Assembly: GCA_964624465.1 (NCBI GenBank)
Contig: CAZUZD010000084.1
Coordinates: 1 to 20,367 of the forward strand
Origin: CAZUZD01 sp964624465
GTDB lineage: Bacteria; Planctomycetota; Planctomycetia; Isosphaerales; Isosphaeraceae
Direction of reading: 5' to 3'
DNA length: 20,367 nucleotides
Shown: one piece after another, positions 15,084-20,367 of the stretch
How the letters are laid out: every line of letters begins with the position of its first letter
Position numbering within the stretch: the stretch's first letter is position 1
The notes under the pieces: model-generated
What the model saw: the letters and a program-made list of their open reading frames with translations, nothing else
Databases searched by the model: none
Told to the model about the DNA's origin: nothing
Translations under genes and position numbers: made by a program

Positions 15084-15369
15084 GGGATCGGCCCTCGGCG
15101 GCGGTTCGGGCGGGGGACCCGAGCGGGGAGCCCGGGCGCCGAGGGCGGCACCGGGGCCCGGTCCGGAGTGTAACGGATGACCAACTCTCCAACCAGAGGA
15201 ACCGACCGCTGCGACTGGTTGGCGGAAGGGCCTGTTCAAGGCGGTCGGGGGGCGATACACTTGCCCTTGAAATCAACGGCCGCCGCCCGGCGGGTGCGGC
15301 ACCGTTGCGCCGAAGGATTGCCACCGGTACGGTTACGTGACTGTCCGCCCGACCTGACGGGGGGTCACC
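15084..15369. other. Divergent intergenic region with an inverted repeat
   Basis: This ~290-base region separates the leftward redoxin fusion from the rightward lipoyl-like/Nudix genes and must hold both promoters, but no clear -35/-10 pair was found for either. An inverted repeat CCAACCAG (15189-15196) and CTGGTTGG (15215-15222), with an 18-base centre, could be an operator or a hairpin. No gene is seen. Confidence 0.45.
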
Positions 15370-15672
15370 ATGCGTTTGGAGGCAGTGATCCTGCCCGACC
15401 TGGGGACCGGTCCGGACGAGCCGATCCTCGTCAGCCACTGGTTCGCCGCCCGCGGCGCACAGGTCTGGGAGGGGGATCGGCTGGTCGAGGTGCTCGTCGG
15501 GCCCGCGACGTTCGACGTGCCCGCTCCGGTGTCCGGTCGGCTGGCCGAGATCCGCGGCCGGGAGGACGATCGCGTCGCGCCCGGGGCCGTCCTCGGCCTG
15601 CTGGCGGTCGCCGAGTCCGGCGACGCGACCGGCGACTGCAGCGACCCGCCGGGGGATTCCCGGCGCCCATGA
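15370..15672 (+). CDS. Lipoyl/biotinyl-domain-like protein lacking the modified lysine
   Basis: The 100-residue product has the sequence pattern of a single lipoyl domain: MRLEAVILPDLG at the start, then ISHWF-like VSHWFAARGAQVWEGDRLVE, then the hairpin segment VLVGPATFDVPAPVSGRLAE and a closing VLGLLAV. In active lipoyl domains the turn reads D-K-A-T/x-F/V-E-V; here the lysine position is proline (P45, in GPATFDV), so lipoylation should be impossible. The C-terminal ~20 residues look disordered. Its stop overlaps the Nudix ATG by four bases (ATGA), suggesting translational coupling. A non-enzymatic scaffold or a relic of a 2-oxoacid dehydrogenase component are both possible. The start ATG follows a G-rich Shine-Dalgarno-like stretch. 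Confidence 0.7.
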   Translation: MRLEAVILPDLGTGPDEPILVSHWFAARGAQVWEGDRLVEVLVGPATFDVPAPVSGRLAEIRGREDDRVAPGAVLGLLAVAESGDATGDCSDPPGDSRRP

Positions 15673-16172
15673 CCTCCCTGATCGAGAACTCGGCCGGGGT
15701 CATCCCCTTCCGCACCGCCGAGGACGGCACCCTCCTCTACCTGGCCCTGCACTCGGCCACGGTCCGGAACCCGCGCGCCCGCTGGGAATTCCCCAAGGGC
15801 GGCATCGAGGCCGGCGAGACCGCCCGCCAGGCCGCCGCCCGCGAGTTCGAGGAGGAGACCAGCCTCACCGCCTGGCACTTCCGCGAGGGGTTCGAGCGCA
15901 GCCTCTCCTACACCTACCTGCGCCGCGGTCGCAAGGTGCTCAAGACCGTCACCTACTACGTCGTCGAGGTCGACGACATCCGCAGCCTGGCCCGGTCCGC
16001 CGAGCACGTCGAGGACCACACCGGCCACTGGTACCACTGGGGCACCCTGGCCCAGATCACCGGCCTGCTCTACCACGCCAAGATCCGCCAGCTCTTCGCC
16101 GAGGCCGACGCCTGGCTCCGCGGCGTCGAGGCCCCGCCCCGCCCCGTCGGCGACGAGCTTGACGTCGACTGA
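15669..16172 (+). CDS. Nudix hydrolase
   Basis: The 167-residue protein carries the Nudix box GGIEAGETARQAAAREFEEE followed by TSL, with Ser replacing the second conserved Gly. The preceding WEFPKGG is typical of the Ap4A-hydrolase-like (bis(5'-nucleosyl)-tetraphosphatase) subgroup, so the substrate may be a dinucleoside polyphosphate or another nucleoside diphosphate derivative. The N-terminal SAGVIPFRTAEDGTLLYLAL strand and the later VTYYVVEVDD fit the fold. The ATG overlaps the lipoyl-like stop (ATGA). The gene precedes thymidylate kinase by 107 bases, and may belong to the same operon. The catalytic glutamates of REFEEE are all present. Confidence 0.88.
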   Translation: MTSLIENSAGVIPFRTAEDGTLLYLALHSATVRNPRARWEFPKGGIEAGETARQAAAREFEEETSLTAWHFREGFERSLSYTYLRRGRKVLKTVTYYVVEVDDIRSLARSAEHVEDHTGHWYHWGTLAQITGLLYHAKIRQLFAEADAWLRGVEAPPRPVGDELDVD

Positions 16173-16279
16173 GCCCCGGCCCCGCCCCGGCGTGAATGGA
16201 TCGACGCTCGACCGGTCCCCTGCTCCCGAACCGAACCGCCCCGTTTCCGGCCCGACCTCGCGCCGCCGTGGAGGACGCC

Positions 16280-16990
16280 ATGACCGATCCGGCCGTCCCC
16301 CCCGAGGAGCCTGACGAGGCCGCCGCCGCCCCGCCGGCGGCCCCGGCCTCGCCCACGGTCCGGCCCGGGCTGTTCCTGGCGCTCGACGGACCCGACGGCG
16401 GTGGGAAGTCGACGCAGGTCGCCGGCCTGGTCGAATGGCTCCGCGACCAGGGGCTCCCGGTCGTCGCCTGCCGCGACCCGGGCGGTACGGCGCTCGGGGA
16501 GCGGCTCCGCGCGATCCTGCTCGACCGCGACGAGGTCGACCCCGGCCTCCGCGCCGAGATGCTCCTGTACATGGCCAGCCGGGCCCAGCTCGTCGACCAG
16601 GTGATCCGGCCGGCGCTCGAGGCCGGTTCGATCGTGATCTCGGACCGCTACCTGCTGGCCAACGTCGTGTACCAGGGGCACGCCGGCGGCCTGCCCCCCG
16701 ACGAGGTCTGGCGGGTCGGCCGGGTCGCCACCGGCGGCCTGATGCCCGACCTGCTGTTCCTGCTGGACGTGCCCCCCGAGGTCGCTGACGCCCGCATCGG
16801 CGCACCGCGCGACCGCATGGAGGAGCGCGGGGCCGAGTTCCGCCGCAAGGTCCGCTCGGGCTTCCTCAGGGCTCTGAAGAACTACCCCGCCCCGTTCCTG
16901 CTCGTCGACGCCAGCGGGTCGCCCGAGCGGGTGGCGGCCAAGCTCCAACGCGAGGTGGCCCGTGTCCTGGCATGGCGTGCGCGGTCATGA
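16280..16990 (+). CDS. tmk: Thymidylate kinase
   Basis: This enzyme phosphorylates dTMP to dTDP in dTTP synthesis. The 236-residue protein has the P-loop GPDGGGKST (37-45), RDPGGTALGERLRAIL (the dTMP-binding segment), SDRYLLANVVYQG (the DR motif), and a lid region RDRMEERGAEFRRKV. A ~30-residue Ala/Pro-rich N-terminal extension precedes the family core and appears disordered. ATG 16280 follows GTGGAGG at a spacing of five. The holB start lies inside its last 29 bases, so the two genes are translated together, a pairing found in many bacteria. Confidence 0.94.
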   Translation: MTDPAVPPEEPDEAAAAPPAAPASPTVRPGLFLALDGPDGGGKSTQVAGLVEWLRDQGLPVVACRDPGGTALGERLRAILLDRDEVDPGLRAEMLLYMASRAQLVDQVIRPALEAGSIVISDRYLLANVVYQGHAGGLPPDEVWRVGRVATGGLMPDLLFLLDVPPEVADARIGAPRDRMEERGAEFRRKVRSGFLRALKNYPAPFLLVDASGSPERVAAKLQREVARVLAWRARS

Positions 16991-17993
16991 TCGCCTGGTC
17001 GAGGACCTCCGTCGCGGCCTGGCGCAGGGGCGGCTGCCCCACGCCTTCCTGTTCGTGGGGCCCGCCGGCGTGGGCAAGACCCGCTTCGCCCTGACCCTGG
17101 CCCAGGCCCTGCTCTGCGACCGCGCCGACGAGACGGCGCTCGACCCCTGTGGCGCCTGCCCGGCCTGCCGCCAGGTCGCCGCCGGCAACCACCCCGACGT
17201 GCTCCGCGTGGTCAAGCCCGAGGACCGCCACGAGCTGCCGATCAAGGCGATCCGCGAGCTCTGCCAGAGCCTGGGCCTGAAGCCGATGATGGGCACCCGC
17301 CGGGTCGCCATCGTCGAGGACGCCGACGACCTCAGCGAGGAGGCCGCCAACGCCTTCCTCAAGACCCTGGAGGAGCCCCCGCCCGGCTCGGTGCTGATCC
17401 TGATCGGCACCGCCGCCGAGGCCCAGCTCGATACCGTCGTCTCCCGCTGCCGCGTCCTGCGCTTCGAGCCGCTGAGCGAGTCCGACCTGACCGCCGTGCT
17501 GCTGGAGCAGGCCGTCACCGACGACCCCGCCGAGGCCACCCGCCTGGCCCGCCTGGGCGAGGGCAGCGTCCGCCGCGCCATCGGCCTGGCCGACTCCGAC
17601 CTGGAGCAGTTCCGCCGCACCCTGATCGACGAGCTGGCCGCCCCCCGCGGCTTCAGCCCCGAGAGCCTGGCCGAGCGCCTGGAGGCGTACGTCAAGGCCG
17701 CCGGCAAGGAGAGCGTCGAGCAGCGGCACCGCGCCAGCCTGCTCATGGGCGAGCTGGCCCGGTTCTTCCGCAACGTGCTCTGGCAGACCGCCGGCCTGGT
17801 CCCCCCCTCCCCCGACCCCGCCGACCGCCGCGCCGCCGCCCTGATGGCCGAGCGCCTCGAGCCCGACGACGTGTACCTGCTCGCCGAGCGCTGCCTCGAC
17901 GCCGACTACCAGATCGCCCGCAAGGCCTACCTGCCCCTGATCCTCGAATCCCTCTGCGCCGACCTCGGCCGCCTGATTCCCCCGAGCGCCTGA
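16962..17993 (+). CDS. holB: DNA polymerase III subunit delta'
   Basis: This clamp-loader subunit has 343 residues. It opens with SWHGVRGHDRLVEDLRRGL and HAFLFVGPAGVGKT (Walker A 33-40), a zinc site in LDPCGACPACRQV with an earlier LLCDR, then IVEDADDLSEEAANAFLKTLEEPP (Walker B-like/sensor region) and VVSRCRVLRFEPL, the SRC motif of clamp loaders. The C-terminal third is helical, as in the collar domain. GTG 16962 was chosen because GAGGTGG precedes it and the family core begins at once; it overlaps tmk by 29 bases. Whether it binds ATP as in E. coli (where delta' does not) cannot be told from sequence, although the P-loop is intact. Confidence 0.92.
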   Translation: MSWHGVRGHDRLVEDLRRGLAQGRLPHAFLFVGPAGVGKTRFALTLAQALLCDRADETALDPCGACPACRQVAAGNHPDVLRVVKPEDRHELPIKAIRELCQSLGLKPMMGTRRVAIVEDADDLSEEAANAFLKTLEEPPPGSVLILIGTAAEAQLDTVVSRCRVLRFEPLSESDLTAVLLEQAVTDDPAEATRLARLGEGSVRRAIGLADSDLEQFRRTLIDELAAPRGFSPESLAERLEAYVKAAGKESVEQRHRASLLMGELARFFRNVLWQTAGLVPPSPDPADRRAAALMAERLEPDDVYLLAERCLDADYQIARKAYLPLILESLCADLGRLIPPSA

Positions 17994-18534
17994 CCGCCTG
18001 CGGGCTCACCGGTGGTTCGGGTCCGCGAGTCTCCGCACGACCGGCAGCGGTGGCCTCCACCCTGTCGGTGTGCCGTGGCCTGAGCGGAGCGTGGCCCCGC
18101 CGACGGCGGCCGGCGAATCGTCGTCGGCTGCGGGGGGGGCGGGGGGGGCGCGGGGGCGGCCGGGGCGGGGGGCGCCGNNNNNNNNNNCCCCCCCCCCGCC
18201 CCCCCCCCCGCGGCGCCCGGCCCCCCCCCCCCCCCCCCCCCCCCGCCCACCCCGGCCATCCGGCACATGACACGGCTTCCGGGAGATCCATCGCCACGAT
18301 CCACTCCGGCAGTTCACTCCTGGTCCGGACTCCGGCCTGGCCCTTGGCAAACGATCGCCAGGCTCGCTGGAACCGCTGCGGATGCGGCGGCCCCCTTGCA
18401 ACCGGGCATTGTTCCGGGGGTCGAAGGGCCGGGAGCAAGGGCGGGTGCGGTGGAGGTGCTTGACCGCAGGGCCCGGGTGTGAGGCACTGGGCCGGTGATC
18501 GGTCCGGACCCATTCCGAACGCAGAGGCAGGGAC
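17994..18534. other. Intergenic region with low-complexity sequence and assembly gap
   Basis: The interval between holB and the NTF2-like gene contains G-rich sequence (about 18129-18177), ten Ns, then C-rich sequence (about 18188-18244). To the right the composition becomes ordinary. Minus-strand frames there include a protein-like stretch (ELPEWIVAMDLPEAVSC, encoded about 18260-18315), too short and uncertain to call. I see no complete gene; sequence may be missing. Confidence 0.5.
18178..18187. other. Assembly gap (10 Ns)
   Basis: Exactly ten undetermined bases, flanked by a poly-G-rich left side and a poly-C-rich right side. The true distance across the gap is unknown, so the linkage of holB with the following genes rests on scaffolding. 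Confidence 0.98.
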
Positions 18535-19092
18535 ATGGAGACGCGGGAGACGGCGGAGGAGCGGCGGCTGATCGCCATCTGGGAGGAGCACCTCAAGTGC
18601 GAGTTCGCCGAGCGCGACGCGGCGGCGACGGTCGACACGATGACGGTGGCGAACTCGGTCAACCACGTGCCGGTGATGACCGGCGGCCGGGGCCGGGCGG
18701 AGATGCTCGAGTTCTACGGGAACCACTTCATCCCCAGGATGCCGGCCGACACCCGGCTCACGCCCGTCTGCCGGACGGTGGGCCGGGACCGGATCGTCGA
18801 CGAGCTGATCTTCGCCTTCACCCACGACATCGAGATGGACTGGATGCTGCCCGGCGTGCCCCCCACCGGGCGGGCCGTCGCGGTGCCGCTGGTCGTGGTC
18901 GTGCAGATCGAGGGGGATCACGTCGCCGGCGAGCGGATCTACTGGGACCAGGCGTCGGTCCTGGTGCAGATCGGCCTGCTCGACCCCGCCCATCTGCCCG
19001 TCGCCGGAGTCGAGACCGCCCGCAAGGTACTCGACCCCACCCTCCCCTCCAACGCCCTGATCCGCCGCGCCGCCGCACTCCGCCCGCGCTGA
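18535..19092 (+). CDS. NTF2/SnoaL-like protein
   Basis: The 185-residue protein has the outline of the SnoaL-like / nuclear transport factor 2 fold: an N-terminal helix (EERRLIAIWEEHLKCEFAER), DAAATVDTMT, a central segment with GRGRAEMLEFYGNHF, and later strands RIVDELIFAFTHDIEMDWML and VAVPLVVVVQIEGDHVAGER, ending IYWDQASVLVQIGLL. These proteins are often small-molecule isomerases or hydrolase-like enzymes, or of unknown function, so no substrate can be given. ATG 18535 follows AGGCAGGG. It stands alone between the gap region and a divergent-composition secreted protein gene. Confidence 0.8.
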   Translation: METRETAEERRLIAIWEEHLKCEFAERDAAATVDTMTVANSVNHVPVMTGGRGRAEMLEFYGNHFIPRMPADTRLTPVCRTVGRDRIVDELIFAFTHDIEMDWMLPGVPPTGRAVAVPLVVVVQIEGDHVAGERIYWDQASVLVQIGLLDPAHLPVAGVETARKVLDPTLPSNALIRRAAALRPR

Positions 19093-19166
19093 GGCCGCGC
19101 GGCGGTCCCGGAGCGACCCATTCGGATCGAGGTATACCGGCCTGGCGAAATCTGGCCGGCTCCGGA

Positions 19167-19196
19167 TTGCGAAAGTCGGGCCCGGGCCGGCATAAT
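19167..19196 (+). promoter_or_regulatory. Candidate promoter of the small secreted protein
   Basis: TTGCGA (19167-19172), an 18-base spacer, and CATAAT (19191-19196) lie 56 bases before the ATG at 19253. The surrounding sequence is very GC-rich, so the CATAAT hexamer stands out. Untested consensus match. Confidence 0.4.
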
Positions 19197-19252
19197 CGCG
19201 AAACGTTCATGATGGACAACTTCCGACGGTCGGAACACGGGGTGGGACGACC

Positions 19253-19729
19253 ATGGGTATGGCGAAGCTGCCGACCGGCTGGGGACTGAAGGCGCTCGGG
19301 CTGGCCCTGGCGCTCGGGCTGGCGGGGCTGCCGGCGCCGGCGCGGGCGGGACTGATGCTGCCGGCGGGCGTGACGACGGCCGCCGACCCGCTGATGGCGG
19401 CGGCTGGCGCGATCCGGGTCGGGCTGACCAGCGGGGGTGGTCTGGTGCGGTCGGCGCTCGGGCTGGGGGCGACCACGGCCTCGTCGCGGGCGATGGTCGT
19501 GATCGTCTCGGGCGCACCGCTGGTGGCGGCGGTCGGCCGGAGCTGGATGGAACTGAGCAGCTCGCAGGCCCGCGACGCCACCCGGGCCGTGAGCCTGGAC
19601 GGCTCGCGGGGCGTCGACATGTTCGCCCTGCTGGTGCCCGAGCGCGCGGCCATCCCGACGCAGGTGCGGGCGCGGCCCGTCGACCACCTGCAGGCGCATC
19701 TGCTCCGCGAGCGCAAGCGCCGCTCCTGA
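19253..19729 (+). CDS. Small secreted protein of unknown function
   Basis: The 158-residue protein begins with a clear Sec signal peptide: basic residues, then a hydrophobic core (ALGLALALGLAGLPAPARAG), with a likely cleavage after the ARA at ~30-32. The mature part has a small-residue-rich, partly hydrophobic stretch to ~residue 95, then a more polar section (SWMELSSSQARDATRAVSLD) and a basic end (LLRERKRRS). I recognise no domain. ATG 19253 follows GGGTGGGA; an in-frame ATG two codons later is equally possible. Confidence 0.65.
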   Translation: MGMAKLPTGWGLKALGLALALGLAGLPAPARAGLMLPAGVTTAADPLMAAAGAIRVGLTSGGGLVRSALGLGATTASSRAMVVIVSGAPLVAAVGRSWMELSSSQARDATRAVSLDGSRGVDMFALLVPERAAIPTQVRARPVDHLQAHLLRERKRRS

Positions 19730-19733
19730 GCGA

Positions 19734-19783
19734 GCCCACCGGCACGTCCGACGCGAGTCTCCCGGCGCCTGCGTCGGGTGGGC
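19734..19783 (+). terminator. Bulged hairpin after the secreted-protein gene
   Basis: GCCCACC (19734-19740) pairs with GGTGGGC (19777-19783), and CGACGC (19749-19754) pairs with GCGTCG (19771-19776), leaving a left-side internal bulge. It starts four bases after the stop codon. Without a T-run it is only a possible terminator. Confidence 0.35.
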
Positions 19784-20182
19784 CCCGGCGCGCGCCGACC
19801 CGACCGTGGCCCCGCTCGGGCCGGTCTGGCCACCCCGGCGCCGGCGCCGGCGCGCCGGCCGCGTTCGAGCGGCCCGGAATCCCGATCTGACCCGGCCCAC
19901 CCGAGGGCTTCGACAACCCGCCGCGCGGGCGGTTGCCCCCTGCGCGGGTGCGGGGCCGGGCCGGGCGTGGGCTCCGACGCGCCAGTGCCCATGCGAATCC
20001 TGACATCGGTGGCTGGCGGTCGCGCAGGCGGCGGGTAGACTGGACCGGTCAGGTCCATGTGTCTTGTAGTCGTATAAGTAGTGCAATTTATCAAGGTTTC
20101 CCGGAGGCGGCTGGCCTTCCTGGCCGTCGGGGGCTTGCCCGGCGGTGGGCCGACTTCCGGCGGAGCGAGGGAGTCCACGCGC
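19784..20182. other. Intergenic region before the zinc-ribbon gene
   Basis: About 400 bases with no supported gene. The left part is extremely GC-rich with CCGGCG repeats (about 19838-19860). Around 20041-20095 there is a less GC-rich patch containing a small stem (TGGACC/GGTCCA, 20041-20057), then TTGTAG (20064-20069), a 17-base spacer and TTTATC, a possible promoter for the gene at 20183. Confidence 0.4.
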
Positions 20183-20367
20183 ATGCCCGTGATGATCGAG
20201 TGCCCCGCGTGCCAGACCCGCCTGAAGGTGCCCGACGCCGTGCCGTCGCGGGTGCAGTGCCCGAAGTGCCAGCTCAAGTTCAGCGGGGTCGAGGCCGCCG
20301 CCCGCGCCGCCGGCGTCGCGCCCGCCGACCCCGAGGCGTTCGAGCGCCCGCCCACCATCCCCCAGCG
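20183..20367 (+). CDS. Zinc-ribbon (MJ0042-like) protein, 3' truncated by window
   Basis: Only the first 61 codons are present. The N-terminus is a four-cysteine zinc ribbon: IECPACQTRLKVPDAV then VQCPKCQLKFS, with Cys at 7, 10, 26 and 29, the layout of MJ0042-type zinc fingers that open many planctomycete proteins of various function. Ala/Pro-rich linker sequence follows, and the rest lies outside the window, so the role of the full protein cannot be stated. ATG 20183 was chosen because GAGGGAG lies about nine bases upstream; an ATG three codons later is possible. Confidence 0.75.
   Translation, partial: MPVMIECPACQTRLKVPDAVPSRVQCPKCQLKFSGVEAAARAAGVAPADPEAFERPPTIPQ

Noticed and set aside
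18255..18530. Possible minus-strand gene remnant right of the assembly gap
   Set aside because: A short stretch looks protein-like, but it runs into poly-C/N sequence and has no start, domain or ribosome binding site.

Overview
This is a very GC-rich bacterial window. Its style suggests the phylum Planctomycetota, perhaps an Isosphaeraceae- or Gemmataceae-like genome. That placement is an inference from a periplasmic redoxin / cytochrome c / copper-monooxygenase fusion, a short zinc-ribbon protein, many GTG and TTG starts, and IS66-type transposons. The sequence is a draft assembly: a run of 10 Ns sits at 18178-18187 inside poly-G/poly-C tracts, and the first ~105 bases have the same artefact-like composition.

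Region 1 (about 1-5650) is accessory DNA. The left edge carries the 5' tip of an IS66-type element whose body lies off the window. Next come an AlbA_2/Schlafen-type protein (417-1448), a strong convergent hairpin, and a leftward pair: an XRE-type regulator translationally coupled to a small frameshifted gene. A complete IS66-family transposon (tnpA-tnpB-tnpC, about 2716-5647) follows. The regulator lies in a visibly AT-richer patch, which suggests foreign origin.

Region 2 (about 5858-13037) is the core of an integrative element, all transcribed rightward. In order it has a ParB-like protein with a long acidic tail, a structured ~440-nt stretch with a possible small ORF, a phage-type ssDNA-binding-like protein, a primase-polymerase/helicase, a small excisionase-like HTH protein, and a tyrosine integrase. 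The integrase frame runs antisense through an intact tRNA-Leu(CAA), so that tRNA is the probable attachment site. No capsid, portal, terminase or conjugation gene is visible, so the part seen resembles a satellite-like or otherwise defective replicating integrative element. Its far end is outside the window or hidden by Region 1.

Region 3 (13038-20367) looks like host chromosome. It holds the redoxin/cytochrome/copper-oxygenase fusion (leftward), then rightward a degenerate lipoyl-domain protein coupled to a Nudix hydrolase, thymidylate kinase overlapping the DNA polymerase III delta' gene, the assembly gap, an NTF2/SnoaL-like protein, a small secreted protein, and the start of a zinc-ribbon protein cut by the window end.

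The most interesting parts are the integrase-tRNA overlap with its chimeric C-terminus, several strong hairpins placed at regulatory positions in the element (inside the ParB-ssDNA-binding interval, before the primase, between xis and int), a hairpin that partly sequesters the tnpA ribosome binding site, and a lipoyl-like protein that has lost the modified lysine.
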